Shown in pieces: positions 1 to 12,437 of a stretch of 64,000 nt of DNA (its first letter is position 1; each line of letters begins with the position of its first letter). Made by a program: the position numbers and the translations under genes. The stretch is from Sequoia sempervirens. Its lineage: Eukaryota > Streptophyta > Pinopsida > Cupressales > Cupressaceae. The notes below the pieces were generated by a model that was not told the origin of the DNA, did no database searches, and was given only the letters and a program-made list of their open reading frames with translations. The DNA lies in assembly GCA_007258455.2 (NCBI GenBank), contig VDFB02321286.1, forward strand, positions 1 to 64,000, in the 5' to 3' direction.

Positions 1-599
1 CCTGGGTATCCCTGTTATTTTCTTGTGGAGATTATTGGTGATGTTAAATGAAGCAATCTGAAAAGTGGCTTGCATTACAATGTATATTGTGTCAAACCTG
101 CAGTAATAAGGTCTTATTTTCAGTATATAGAAAGTTTTTTTTTTCGACAATTTATAGAGGTTAGGTTGTTTGGCTTTGTAAAATTAGATGTGTAGAGTGT
201 AATATGATCCTTGTTTATATATCTTGTTGTGTATCTATTAAAGACTTATTTTATGGTAATATGGATGTTTTAGTGAATTGTTTTACATAATCTATATATG
301 TATGAAATAAAAGGCTGGATGAGGAAGTAGAGAATGAGGGAAAAATGAAGGGTGGGGAACACTTAGGTAAATGTTAAGATGTTTGGCCAACAAGAATTGG
401 GAGATGAAAATTCAAAAGTACCTTTGTTATTTTGTATAGTTCTTTTGTTTGGATAAATTGTATTATCTATTGTCAATGTTAGTGGACCATATGGGATTAA
501 ATTATACATTCCAAATTAAGTATACTATTTATTTAAGTTCATGTATATTGTTTTTTATTTACAATTAGAGATTTCTAATGTTACTTCACATCCAATTTC
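1..599. other. AT-rich intergenic DNA, no gene seen
   Basis: Both strands carry frequent stops in all frames and no protein family is recognisable. Only homopolymer and AT-rich runs are visible. Confidence 0.6.
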
Positions 600-609
600 T
601 TGGTGAAAT

Positions 610-765
610 TGATTTTACTCCTTATGCTCTCTTCTATCCTGATGATGGATCACAGAGTGTGATCTAAAAGATTGATGCAAAAAATACTCACACAATCTAA
701 TCCAGAAACACTCAGCAACACTTATCATGGATTGTGGAAATCTATTATCACTAATTGATAAAGAT
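610..765 (+). repeat. Partial copy of hairpin-plus-tail repeat family
   Basis: The segment holds a small palindrome (GATCACAGAGTGTGATC, about 647-663), then an A-rich arm (GATTGATGCAAAAAATACTC), then the tail GGATTGTGGAAA. The same order occurs at 15316-15463 and, on the other strand, at 17145-17336. Here the left arm expected to pair with the arm at 670-720 is missing, so this copy looks truncated. No target duplication was found around it. Confidence 0.5.
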
Positions 766-2560
766 TTATGAATTCACAAATATTTTTCAATTTAATTTGA
801 TTTTCAATTTGTTTAATATTAATTAGAAATAAACTATTGTAATTTATATGTGAAGAAGTAAAAAAACATTTCAATTGTGTTTATGTTGTAATTAGTAGAT
901 ATGCATGATACAAGTGAAAAATTTGCATAATAAGGTCTAAAGATTGGAATTACTAAGAAGAGAATAACATTTGTAAATACAAAAAAAGGGTTCGAAGGGA
1001 GTTGGGAAAGAGCTAGATAGAGAATTTTATAAGTGGTAAAGAGTCACTATAAGTTTAAAACAACAAGAACTCAAAATGATTGGAGCTATAAAAATTCCAT
1101 AGAAACATAGAGGGAGACATCCATAGGATTAAAAAGAATATTACAATTATATTGATAAGATGGTCCAATTGACTACTTTATTCATTTGTGGAAAACCTGA
1201 TGAATGGTAATAAAGGTTAAATTACATTTGTTAGGAATTGATTAATTATGTATTAGTTGCATACCTAACAATTGCTAGTGAAGAATAAATTCCTTATGCC
1301 ACATCTAAAGTTTGTTCACTATCCTTAACCATAACTACATTAAAAATCTTGAACTTTTATTCGTGTTTTCATGCCAAAATTTTATAATATGAGATTTAAT
1401 TTGTAATCTTCAAAGGCTTATGAGACATGTGGCTAATAGTTTTTGTTTAGTCAATTGTAAAATGTTGTAATATTTTTTTCACTTGGATATGCACCCTTGC
1501 CAAGTGATTGACTTAGCTATCCACTGAAACATGGGATGACCTATGGGCTTTGATAGTTGAGATCAACCTCAGAAAGGGTTGGTTCCCTTGTTACTTCACC
1601 TAATCTAACCTAATTTATGGATACTTATTGATAAAAAAGATTAAAAAAAATGACATAAAATGAAATCTAAATGCTAATGAGATAATGCACCAAATAATTT
1701 AGACTTGTATTGTTGTAGTGACACACAGAAGTTCAAATATTTAGTTGTTTCTTAACACAACTCAAAGGCTTTCATGAATTTATGCATGAATGCTTCTTAG
1801 GAAGGTGAAAAGTTCACAATTCAAGAAAGACACCGAAACTTTCCCATCCATTCATTGTTTACATCAACCACACAACCTATGACTTGCCAAGAAAACATGC
1901 TTTTTTCTACCCCAAGGTGTTGGAATAAGACATACATTAGATGATTTACATCAAAATCACATTAATATATATTAATCATAAAGTTGCACATATTGAAACA
2001 TACTTTGAGAAGGAAATTTTACCAAATTTTATTGATCAGAGGTATTCTTACACTATAATAAGACTGTAAATGCTCTTCTAATCATGAAAATTAAGTGTTA
2101 CAATCCATTCTAAGCAAGAAAGAACTTTTTTTAGTTACAATACTTGGTCTTGGGTGAAGGAGAGAACTTTGGAAAAGAAAAGAGAAGACAAAAATTCTCC
2201 ATTTTGCCTTTATAACTTAGGCATAACTGTGAAGCGACCCATTACAAACCCTAACCCTAGCCACATATGCATATGGAAAATCTGATCTTTTGAGGATGTA
2301 ATCACATCTGCAAGCATGAGAGGAATGTCTCTAGTAAGACAACCATGTTGAACATAGAAAAATTATGGCTTGAGTGTCTGAAAACCCCTCCAAATAGACT
2401 GCAAAGGACATTTTCAGGCCTTTGAAGTGACCAAAATTGTTTTGAGCAGCAATAAATGAGCATGATGGCTCGTGAATATATGTGTAGAGGTATGGAGAGG
2501 CATTCATGGTATTGTTCTGAAGTCTCGAGCTCTAGAAGTGGTGGTTGGAGCTATTTGAAG
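766..2560. other. AT-rich intergenic DNA, no gene seen
   Basis: No ORF of notable length, no recognised domain, and no RNA gene was seen. Confidence 0.55.
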
Positions 2561-4199
2561 CATTAACTTCATCCTCCTAGAGCATTTATGAGAAGGTGAA
2601 ACAGGATGAGTTGTGAGAATCCGAGCATGGCTTTACAAGTCATTGACCTGAAAAACGGAATTGCAAGTGCACTTTTACCTTTGGAAGCTCATCTTTAATT
2701 GTGGGATTTTTTATCTCCACTGGACCCCTTGCGGGTTGAGGATCCTCATCGAGTTTGTGGCCTCTTACTTCTTTGTTCAAATCCCCTGCACCCCTTCGCC
2801 CTTGGAAGCTCACTTATGGTTAGGTCCAGATAGACCACTCATTTCTGCAAGGGCACACTTACCCAGTTGTGGGTCCTGATAATGTAACTTCTCACGTAGA
2901 AGTATACCCTGCAAAAGAAACAATGCAACCTTCAATAAAAGGGCATCCGTCTGCAATTGTGAGTAGTTCACAGGACAAATCTTGCTAAACAACCGCTTGC
3001 GGAAATTCAACCCTCATTGGGATCACGTGGAACCTCGGTTGGCATCTGCACCATTGGATTGAACCGGTGCACCTGAGGAATTCCACAAATCTCTTGACTA
3101 TCTCCACCCTATTTCTGGATCCATGCCATTTTGGAAGAAAATCAAGCTCCATCTGGACCTATGTGGAACTTCCATCTACAATTGCACCATGAGTTGGAAC
3201 CAGTTTACTTGTAGTAACCCGCAAAGCGCAGTGCCCACTGACAGACCACAAAAGGAAACTTGTGAAAATTTCTTATCCATCCGCCCATGTAGAAAAGTTC
3301 ATTTGAACCTACTAAGTGTAGGTGGAAACTGGAAAGGGAAGTTCACATCGAACTTTTCACAAAGTCAAATAATGTCAACAACGCAGTAAGATGAACCTCA
3401 TAGGCCCAGAAACTTGGGACTTAGTCAATTTTCTTGAATCACCCTACCAAAAAAAATTCTACAGCTGCCCTGATGGAAAAGTTGGTCTGAACTGACCAAG
3501 TGCAACTGAACTTAAACATGACTTCTCCAGACTAAAAATTGTGCATGACCCGATAGACCCATTTCACCTGCATGCATAAAAAAATGCAAGTGAATTGAAT
3601 GTGGAATCATGGAATTGAAGTTCACTTGACGCAAAGAAGTCCACAAAACCAATACTTAGAAAAAACCATCATCTCAAACCTTGGTGCGAAAAATCCAAGT
3701 GAACTAGACGAGTGCAAATATAAGCCATCTAAATTGCACCTTTGTGGGGAAGATGACCCCATCCGACTTGTATGCTTGATGGAAGATGAAAACCCACATG
3801 GGAAAAACTTGCTCATTTTTTTGGTGAATTTCATAAAATTCAAGAATGAAACTAGACCTTATTTTTCAAGCCCTATCCAATGGTGCAAAGAAAACTAGCC
3901 ACTTTCAAATGTTTTTAGATCGGTCATAAACATGGGCAGGTTTGGCTAAGACATGAAACAACTTACAATTTTGTAGGTGCCAACAATAAGGAAGAACAAC
4001 AATATGGCCCCATACCAGATCTCTAAGATTGGTTCTAAATGATGGGCCATGAATGGGCCATAAAAAATGCTAACAATGCCCTCTAGAAAATGAGAAATAA
4101 ACTTAAAACACAATTCTATTGACATACAAAAATTATTGCAAAAGCATTCTAATTTGATGGCATCTGATATGCTAGCTAGTTTACCTCCCAAAAATATTA
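2561..4199. other. Less AT-rich stretch of unknown nature
   Basis: This stretch is visibly richer in G and C than its flanks. Variants of a motif like GAAGCTCA/GAAGTTCA recur around 2680, 2803, 3146, 3170, 3292, 3342 and 3616. ORFs of 60-99 codons occur on both strands but resemble no protein family and overlap each other, so none is called a gene. It sits directly 5' of the truncated Ty3/gypsy pol and could be unrelated repeat DNA or a very decayed 5' part of that element. Confidence 0.35.
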
Positions 4200-4835
4200 C
4201 TCATTAAATTAATCTAATTTTAGGTGTCAAACTTCCAAATTAAATTACTTATAGAATGAATCCTCTAGAAAATAAGGAAATCAAGAGAAAAAATATTGAA
4301 TTATTAGAAAAGGGATTTGTGAGAGAAAGCATGAGTCCATGTGCCACAAAGTCTCTACTCTACCCTACGAAAGGAGGAAAATAAAGATTATGTATGGATT
4401 CTAGAGCCATTAACAAAATCACTATGAAATGCTTATATTTACTACCAAAAATGGATGGTCTATGAGATTGCTTCTTAGGTGCCCTAGATATTGTCATGTG
4501 AACAATGAACTAGGTATTTAGATTGCACATTAGAAATTTTATCATAATCTATTTTGATGGTATATTAATTTTTTCGTAAAAATATGGAGGATCATGGAGA
4601 ACATTTGAGAATGGTTCTTGACATAGTTAGAGTAGAGATATTGATTATTAACCTTGAAAAGAGTGAATTTTGTAAAGATATGTTGGTATTTTTGGGTAGT
4701 ATTATTTCAGTAAATAGATTGAGCATGGATCTAAAAAAGTAAAGGTTATTTGTGAATGGCCTAATCATAAAAATATTACTAAGGTGAAGATCTTTCGTGG
4801 GTTGGTTAATTTTATGAGATATTAATTAAGAATTC
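4200..4835 (+). pseudogene. Ty3/gypsy reverse transcriptase remnant
   Basis: The frame from about 4210 reads through the family signatures [21 protein letters not shown] and DSRAINKIT, with stops at expected Pro/Ala and Trp positions. The middle of the domain, between the IPxxD-type segment and the catalytic loop, is missing: the sequence jumps from LPKMDGL to a degraded loop reading YFDGILIFS. The canonical loop is YFDDILIYS, so the second catalytic Asp has become Gly. A thumb-region match (FRGLVNFMRY) follows near 4790-4830. The enzyme cannot be active. Confidence 0.75.
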
Positions 4836-4849
4836 CAACAACATAAGTG

Positions 4850-5345
4850 TAACTTTGATTGTTTACACACAAAAAAAAGGTTTTTACTTAGACAAAGGTA
4901 GCTAATATGACCTTTGAGAAACTAAAGAGAAAGGTTTTTAAAGAACCTATTTTTTCTTTTCTTGAATTCAATTTTTTGATGGTTGATGTTTCAAAAGTAG
5001 TTATTGGGGAAGTGTTAAGCCAAGACGAGCAACTTGTGGATTTTTTAGTGAGAAATTAAATGAAGTTAAAAAGAATTAAAATACTTATGATAAATAAGTA
5101 TATGTTATGGTAAAAGACTTAAAATATTGGAGGCATTATCTTCTACAGAGAGATTTCAATTTGATGATCAACAATCAAGCCTTGAAATATATAAATTCAC
5201 AAGGTAAACTATATCATAAACATAACAAATGAGATTCATTATTGCAAGCTTACACATTTTTGGTGCAAAATAGGAGTGGAAAAACCAATGTAGTGGCTAA
5301 TGCCTTAGGTAGAAGGCACCATTTATTGGTTTTCATGAGCCATGG
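4850..5345 (+). pseudogene. Ty3/gypsy RNase H remnant
   Basis: Short in-frame pieces match the RNase H region that follows reverse transcriptase in gypsy elements: a FTQTKVANMTFEKLKRKVF-like connection, then a segment around 4960-5045 with LMVDVSKVVIGEVLSQDE, where the family has an Asp in a hydrophobic strand followed by a G-x-VL-x-Q motif. Later parts (about 5080-5330) are recognisable only in shifting frames. No complete catalytic set can be assembled. Confidence 0.6.
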
Positions 5346-5399
5346 GTTGGTTGGACTTGAAGAAATGAAAGGTGAATATGAATAATCCATATTTTGGTA

Positions 5400-6575
5400 G
5401 AATTCTAACTAGCCAAGATCATTAAGGTATGTATCCATTTGAAGAATTCTTACTATTTGATGGATTTTTATTTAAATGATCTCAAATTTGCATTCCCATT
5501 AGATTAAATAGATAAAATATTGTGAGAGAGATGTGCTCAAGTTGGTTGGGTGGACACGTTGGAAGGGATAAGACTTTTGGATTAGTGAGTGAGAAATTAT
5601 TTTGGCCTAATATGAGGAGAGATGTGGAAAAATTTGTTGTGTTGTAGGGTGTGCTAGATAGCAAAAGTAGGATATCAAAATACAAGTCTATATATATTCC
5701 CTTACCTATGCCAAGGGAACCTTGGATTAATATTTCAATGGATTTTGTCTTGGGGCTACCATGAACCCAAAGAGGTCATGATTTAGTGTTTGTGGTGGAG
5801 GATCAGTTTTATAAAATAGCCTATTTTATATATTATAAGAAGACAAATTATGCAAGTCAAGTGGAATATTTGTTCTTTAGGGAAATTGTGAGGTTACATG
5901 GTATCCCAAAAACTATAACTAGTGATAGGGACACCAAATTCTTAAGCCACTTTTGGAGGATAATTTAGAAAAAAATGAACAATGGACCTTATAATATAGT
6001 TCATCATACCACCTCCGTAATGATGGTCAAATTGAGGTGGTGAATAAGATTCTCAGAAATCTATTAAATTGTTTAGTTGGTGACAATCTTACACAATGGA
6101 ATTTGGTGCTACCCCAAGCTAAGCTTTCCGATAATTCTAGCATAAATAGTTCTATAGGTAAGTCTACATTTCACTTTTTAATGACACAAATTCAGAAGGA
6201 ATTGTAGACTTAGTTGATCTTATAGAAAACCCACATATTTGCCAAAAAGATACTTTTTTTAGAAAATATTTGAGAGGTACATCAAGTTAGGCTCAAATTG
6301 TAGTCCATGAATGAGTAATTTATAAGAATAATGTTGATTTGCATTAGAGAAGAAAAATATTTCAAGGAGACATGATCATGGTTCATTTGTGCAAGGAAAG
6401 GTATCCCCAAGGTTCATACAACAAATTAAAGCCTAAAATAATTGGCCCAATAAAAATGATGAAGAGTATAAATGAGAATGCTTACCAAATTGATTTTCTT
6501 GAAGACTTGTTAATCAATCCTATCTTTCATGTTGCCAACCTATATTCATATTCAGCTAGAACAAATGATGATTAG
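5400..6575 (+). pseudogene. Ty3/gypsy integrase remnant
   Basis: The zinc-binding N-terminal region is partly kept (GGHVGRDKTF near 5545-5575, then WPNMRRDVEKFV). The catalytic core is clear: the first Asp in ISMDFVLGLP (about 5730-5760), the second in ITSDRDTKF (about 5918-5945), and the Glu in NDGQIEVVNK (about 6020-6050). The C-terminus reads FHVANLY (about 6528-6548), the usual gypsy integrase tail, and no chromodomain follows. At least four stops and several frame changes break it. The two longest open stretches are 5786-5968 and 6372-6575. Confidence 0.8.
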
Positions 6576-6826
6576 GTGGAAGATGAGAAAATTAAGAAGG
6601 AAAGTGATCAATGGACTAGGAACTTATTAAAGAAGAAGATAGAGCAAGTGGAATGAGTCTTGCATACTAAATTGATGGCTACACGATCTAGGTCATATAA
6701 GTTTTATTTTTTTAACTGTGAAGACTTGTTGGATTCTTACAACTCTTGGATCACAAAAGTTGACTAGCTTAAGTATAACCAAACAAACCTATCTTTTGGA
6801 CTAGAACTAGGAAGTTTAAATTTTAT

Positions 6827-6841
6827 GAGAGGAGGGGAGGA
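6827..6841 (+). other. Polypurine tract of the Ty3/gypsy element
   Basis: The run GAGAGGAGGGGAGGA lies directly before TGATGTGAAG. This is the expected plus-strand priming site followed by an LTR starting with TG. Confidence 0.7.
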
Positions 6842-7470
6842 TGATGTGAAGCATCTTCCTTAAATTTCCTTCCCTATTTTTATTAGTTGAATGAGAGTCA
6901 AAATTTTAGGACCCTATTTTTAATAAGTTTAATTAAATAGTTTTATTGTTGTCAAACTTAAAGTTAACAATTATTACATCTTTATATTTTTAGATTAGAA
7001 AATGAAAGTAGGGGTGATTAACTATTCTAGATTAGAATCTATGATGAATATCTTATGCAAGGAGTTAGTTTTGGGTAAAGTCTTAGTTTTTTGGAAAAGA
7101 GAATTGCCCAAAATGAGAGAAGGAACACATAAAACATGGGACAAAACTAGATTAAACTAGTATTGAGATCCCATATTTGTGTTTATTTTAGTATTTCCTG
7201 AGTATGAATATAACATAATAATCTTATTGTGTATTTCTTATATTGACCATTAATGGTTGTTATCTTGTTATTTCTCAATCATTAATTTTGTTTTAACTTC
7301 ATCAATTATATCAAAAGAAGATATTTTTCTTTTGAATGATAATATGTAGGTTCAAGAAATATATTTGCATTAGTTATCAAAACAAAGCATTATTTCTTGT
7401 TGGAGGCTGATTTGTAGGTTTAGAAACAGGTATACATTTGGTCATAAAGTAAGGGGTAACATAATAACAC
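6842..7470 (+). repeat. 3' LTR of the Ty3/gypsy element (end uncertain)
   Basis: It begins with TG immediately after the polypurine tract. A CA-type end near 7465 is possible, but no partner LTR is present to fix it. The body is AT-rich and non-coding. Confidence 0.45.
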
Positions 7471-8551
7471 CTAGTGAGTCTCATGTCACATTCTCAAATC
7501 CTTTTCTAGAAAATTTAACTTTGTATAAATTAGATTAATTCGTATGAAAGTTACACCCAAAAATTCCTTGCAACAAAAATTCAAACCAAATGCATTATCC
7601 ACCAAAGCCCATGTTTAATCTTGAAGTGATTTGTCAATATTAGCTACTATTAGAGGATCACAGTAAAATCTATAAAACCTTTGTTTTTGTGTTAGGGTAA
7701 CTTTTGTAACTATATAATTGATCCTATGAGTGGTGATCTAAATCAAAACTATGAACTTGATATTTTCCTAGATATATATGATCTTTGTTAATTTTTAGAA
7801 GTTTTCTATTAGCCCACTTTAGAGTTATCATTATGATATTCACATAAGAACTTGGTTTTTGTACAAGACATTTATAAATTGCAAGGAAAAATACTCTATG
7901 CCAAGCCCAATAAGAATCCCAATTCGATACATTTTGAAGAAGGTTGAGCATAAAAAGCAATAGTGCAATATGCCCTAGGATGATGATGTTGTGCTAATAT
8001 CATTAGATGATTTATTTTAGGTTTATTGTGTGTGCTAGAAGATATTCATTTTATGTGTTTTTTAATTTATGTTTTAAATGAATCAAGGTTTTTTATTTTA
8101 TATAACACCCTAGTATAAAATTCAACTATTTTGCATTTCAAATTGTCTCATAATAGTCAATTACAGGGAAAACAAGTAGGCCAAGTTTTTAATAAATTAG
8201 GGGGGTCTAATTTCAACTAGTGTAGAAGTGACTCAAATCACTTCTAAATTTGTAAATCTAATTCAAGATATAAATTTGATAAATTGAGGATTAAGGAATG
8301 AGTGTAAACAAGAATAAAATCTATTATCAAGTTATCTATTTGCTTACCTATTTATGTATACTTATTTATAGTTTTGATAAATATGCATTAAAAATAATAT
8401 TCATATTGAAAAATAAAATAACTATTATAATAAAAGTTAATCTATTTTTCATTTATCTTTTTAAAAATTGAGCATAATTTTTTTATGATTTATTGCATTA
8501 TTATTGAAAATAAAATAGCTCTACAATAAAGAAAAAAATTCTAAAATAAAT
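7471..8551. other. AT-rich intergenic DNA, no gene seen
   Basis: Only very AT-rich sequence is visible. A 78-codon minus-strand ORF at 7724-7960 has no recognisable family and is probably chance. Confidence 0.55.
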
Positions 8552-8891
8552 AATTTATTTTCTATTTCTTATCTATTAATATGTCCTTAAGTATCTAGTA
8601 GTTTAGATAGATATTAAAAATTATATTTATATAAATATTGTAAAAAAATATTTTTTTCATTCATTTTATGAATACTTGTGTCTTTACTATTATTTATAAA
8701 ATAATATTACACATATTAAAAATAAAAAGTCGCACTCCTAAAGCTCAAATAGGAAAAAACCTAGAACAAAATATAAAAATAGGCCTCTACACAATATGAG
8801 CTAATGAAGTAGTAAGAAAGGGTGTCTTGATAATCAATTTACTCAATACATCAGAGTCCAACATGTCAATGAGTGGTTCCAATCATCATTA

Positions 8892-8990
8892 TCATAATTT
8901 CTTCTTCTTTTTCTTTATCAAAAGGCTAGGTGTTACAAACAAGCAATATAGCAAGAGCAAGGAGAGAGTGAGGCCAACCACTAAACCCAT
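8892..8990 (-). CDS. Small hydrophobic ORF, copy A (32 aa, unknown)
   Basis: A 32-codon minus-strand ORF starts MGLVVGLTLSLLLLYCLFV, one potential membrane segment, and ends in a run of six lysines before Leu-stop. Its counterpart in copy B keeps the start codon and the hydrophobic segment. Some plant synaptotagmin-like and other N-anchored proteins begin similarly, so this could be a stranded first exon, but nothing downstream supports that. Expression is unproven and it may be non-coding. Confidence 0.2.
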   Translation of the reverse strand: MGLVVGLTLSLLLLYCLFVTPSLLIKKKKKKL

Positions 8991-9484
8991 GAAGAAGTAG
9001 AGTGGCCGTGGACGGGGATAGGGGGATGGGAGGGCGACGATGAGAGCATCTTATAATCATATAAACTTAAGTAGATTAATCATAATTTCAAATGATGACA
9101 TAATATATAATAATGTGTATATTGTGAACTAGCATATATATGTATCTTAAATACATCTAATCTAAAAATAGATATATTAGTACAAGCACTTCAAATTCAA
9201 ATTGATACTTATAGATCTTTTAAATAGATATATTTAAGATATTTATACTAATATAAAAACAAAATAAATAGAATAATTTCAAAACCCCATTATATTAAAA
9301 TTATGTTATTTTTACCCACTTACAATTATTTATTAATCATCATATTGAATGGCATTATCTAATCCAAATATAAATAAAAAACTACATATTTAATTTTTCA
9401 AAACAATAATTATATAATAATATCTTTATTTTATTTTTCAAAATATAATAATAATTTTATTAAAAAATATTAAAAAAATTAAAC

Positions 9485-9665
9485 AATTGTTACAATAAAA
9501 TTTTATCCCAAAAATGCATTATATTAATAAAAGAATTTTTTTTACAAGAGTACAAAAGACTCGTAAGAAGGCACATCCCAACCAAAAGAGACAATAATAC
9601 AAAAACAACAGAGCAAATTTCAGCTAAGACGGCTGAAAAAAACTGCTAATTGTTACAATAAAATT
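9485..9665 (-). mobile_element. Short LINE/SINE-like retroposon insert with 18-bp target duplications
   Basis: An exact 18-bp direct repeat (AATTGTTACAATAAAATT) lies at 9485-9502 and 9648-9665 and brackets 145 bp. Read on -, the insert contains TTTTGTACTCTTGTAAAAAA and ends in TTCTTTTATTAATATAATGC, resembling the 3' end of plant LINEs or SINEs. Long exact target duplications are the mark of target-primed reverse transcription. No polymerase III boxes were recognised, so a 5'-truncated LINE tail is as likely as a SINE. Copy B has a deletion here and offers no empty site. Confidence 0.6.
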
Positions 9666-10150
9666 GATAATATACCAATATCAATTCAATTTATATTAAC
9701 ATATATTAATAAATCACCAAATCTTAAAAAATTAATCAAACAATGTACTAACTGTTTACATGAAACGATCAATTGCCACAAACAATTTTCACAGGGCATA
9801 GATGGCCTTAGATTAGAGAGATACAATTAAAACCAATGAAACATACTCCAATCCAAGAAAATATAAATACTTCTTATTAAAATACCCAGCAGAAATCTGT
9901 ACTGACCAAAACCACCCTTCCAAGAGGAGAAAACCATGCATATAGCCAGGGTGTTGGGACTTAAACAAAAGTGCTCCTGGTGCCTCAAGACAACCAGGAG
10001 AAAACAATATTGATCAAAATCAATTTTTATCTCCTTCACTGCGCCGCCATGAAGTGTTCTGTCCGAAAGACCCGAAGTTACCAAATTACCAGAAATCAAC
10101 CTTTACAAAGAGGAAACCATAGCTTTGGGATTAAAAACAGAAAACTATAC

Positions 10151-10456
10151 TTAAAGTCCTGGGTCGGAATACCAAGGCCTAACATCTGTCTTATAAGAAG
10201 CTGCAGGAGCTGGAGCAGGTGTGTCATTGACATAGTTATACAGCCATCTAACACCCAAACTTATTGCCACTCCAAAAATACCCCCAGAAAATAGGCCTGC
10301 AAAAAGAGGCGCTAAAACTATCAAACATATTACAATTCCTACCACAGATGTAAACTGCATTGCAAAATCAATTGAATCCAATGGATGGTGTTGGATATTG
10401 TTGAAACCAGGTACACATCTCAAAATCTCAGTAAATCCACCTTGGAATTTAGGCAT
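10151..10456 (-). CDS. Oleosin-like protein lacking the proline knot (copy A)
   Basis: The 101-residue product starts MPKFQGG. Residues 31-76 form a hydrophobic stretch ending GVRWLYNYVN, followed by an alternating Ala-Pro tail and an end in WYSDPGL. It aligns with the complete oleosin at 21110-21538 on both sides of the hairpin: VLAP before and GLFSGGIFG after. Between P50 and G54 only three residues remain where the complete protein has 21, so the proline knot is absent. The start chosen is the ATG conserved in copy B, about 86 bp below a shared TATA motif. Canonical oleosins coat seed oil bodies through the hairpin; whether this shortened form still inserts in oil bodies is unknown. The frame is intact and there is no intron. 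Confidence 0.7.
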   Translation of the reverse strand: MPKFQGGFTEILRCVPGFNNIQHHPLDSIDFAMQFTSVVGIVICLIVLAPLFAGLFSGGIFGVAISLGVRWLYNYVNDTPAPAPAASYKTDVRPWYSDPGL

Positions 10457-10540
10457 CTTTAAATCGCAGAGACCCAAATTTAGGGACGTATGTGATTTAA
10501 GACTGGGGAATTTTTATTTTCATTTGGCTGCAATTGCTTT

Positions 10541-10975
10541 GTTATATACTTTTTATCTGATTTAGTCTGTTATCTTATAAAAGAATATTACTCTCTTCTG
10601 TGAAACAAGAAAGTTTTGGAATATTCTTTTCTGTCTTTTATTAAATGGTTGTAGTTTTTTTTAATCTGATTTTGTCTATCACCTTAAAAGAAATATTTCT
10701 TTTTTCCTTTATACAAGGAAGTCTTACTTTTTATCTGATTTATCTTTTATGTAAAGCAAATATTACTTCCTTGTCTAAGAATATTACTTCCTTCTCTTAG
10801 ATAAGGAAGTCTATACTTTTTATCTGATTTCTTCTACTATGTTAAAAAGAATATTATTCTTTTCTCTTAAATAAGGAAGTCCATACTTTATATTTGGTTT
10901 AGTCTACTATGTTAAAAGGAATATTACTTCTTTTCCTTATACAAGAAAGTCTTCCAACATTCTTTTTCTACTCTT
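10541..10975. repeat. Diverged minisatellite upstream of oleosin-like gene A
   Basis: About five imperfect units begin with variants of TACTTTTTATCTGATTT (near 10547, 10657, 10727, 10815, 10893). Each continues with a GTTAAAAGAATATTACT-like part and an AAGGAAGTC-like end. Spacing is roughly 70-110 bp. The array reaches the TATA motif, so it occupies the proximal promoter. Confidence 0.65.
10542..10548 (-). promoter_or_regulatory. Putative TATA box of oleosin-like gene A
   Basis: TATATAA on - lies 86 bp upstream of the ATG in the context AAGTATATAACAAAGC. It is conserved at the matching position in copy B (15205-15211). Confidence 0.5.
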
Positions 10976-12437
10976 TTTTAAATTATTTTTAGCATAATTT
11001 TTTTCTTTTCATAAAAATATGTACTCTATAAAAATAATACTTAGTAATTTTTATAAAATGATTTGATTAATATATCACTCAATGTTTTATTTTTCATCAA
11101 AAATGTATTAATTTCAATTCATATTTTCAATATCAACATATTATAAAAATAATTTAAAATTGAAATGAAAACTTCAAAAATTTGGTGTAAAATATTCAAT
11201 TATTTATTTATTATTCTTTTTAATAGTAATATGAAAAGAAAACAATTCTTTTGATTTTAATTATTTTCACTAAAGTCTTGAAGGCACCAAATATATTAAT
11301 TAAAAATCTAATTACTCTATTTTGAATTATAGTTTGTAGGTTTCTACCATTGCAATATTTTGAACAATTAAATTTATGAATTATATTTTCCTTGCTATTT
11401 TTTCAAATAAGATATTAGAAATTGATTCTTAATTTTTTAAATGATTATGCTTGTAACAAATATTAATTAAAATTCAATTTCACTTGTGTTATGCTAATTA
11501 AATTTTGTTCCAAATGATGGTGAAATTTTTTAGAGTTAGAAATATAATATGCATTTAAAGTGTTGAAGGGTGATTCATATCAAACATAAACAAAAAGCAA
11601 ATCACATTATAAATAGACCCATTATGAAAACATGAGGTGAGGAAAATTGCTTGGAAGTGACACACATTGTTTAAGGTTTTCTCAAATTGTAGAAACAACT
11701 ATATGTGTGAAAAGTTAGATCCATTTTTTTATATCTTCTTAGTTCTATTTGATACTAACTACTTTTAACCACACAAGCTATGTAATATACCTAGAACTCC
11801 ATCCTCTCTTGTGTATTCTGTGCACCTTAAACATGTTCTTTTTCAAATTAGAAGTCACATGATGAGATTTTGAAGACAAATATTTTTCTAATCATCTCCC
11901 TTTCTCGTACATTTAATCTCAATGAAACCACCAATTTTTAAAAGATCATAATGATTACAAAATCACTCCTATTAAAACTAATAGTTTCATAATTACACAT
12001 GATAGTTACAAAATTATCCTCACAAAAATAGAAACTTAAATTGATATGCCTTTTGTTTTATAAGTCCACACCATTTTAATAGAAACATACATATATGAAA
12101 GTCTTTAACTTTTGATACTAATAAATTTCTATTTTTGATTGTATAAAGCTCAATACTAATAATGTGTCTAGAAAGTAACAAAATGGGATGATTCCTTAGC
12201 TTTCTACATAAAGATCATCTCTAATAATCGTCACATAATTCTAGATACTACGTATCGAGATCAAAGACCGTTTAAGATACTACTGGTAATCTCATCTCTT
12301 CTCCTCAGAACTTTCATTCAAATGATTTGCATTGGCTCAGCTTTTCACATATGCTTTACAGCTAAAAACAGAGTACAAGTAACAGAGCACAGTGCGAAGC
12401 AAAATCAAGAGAAACCCTCTAATTAATGTATACAAAT
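10976..12437. other. AT-rich DNA within copy A, no gene seen
   Basis: The block is shared with copy B (15780-17569) and contains no recognisable coding or RNA gene. Confidence 0.5.

Larger units (their letters stand above)
4200..7470 (+). mobile_element. 5'-truncated Ty3/gypsy LTR retrotransposon
   Basis: Translation on + gives, in order, reverse transcriptase, RNase H and integrase pieces typical of Ty3/gypsy, then a polypurine tract and the start of a 3' LTR. No gag, protease, primer-binding site or 5' LTR was found, so the 5' half is gone. All coding parts carry multiple stops and frameshifts. The pol order (integrase last) separates it from Copia. The 3' boundary is approximate because no 5' LTR exists for comparison. 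Confidence 0.75.

Noticed and set aside
3599..3898. 99-codon + ORF
   Set aside because: No recognisable family, an overlapping ORF on the other strand, and no gene signals; probably chance in less AT-rich DNA.
9813..10099. Two overlapping minus-strand ORFs of 64 and 90 codons
   Set aside because: They cover the 3' untranslated region of oleosin-like gene A; the matching ORFs in copy B are in different frames and not conserved as protein.
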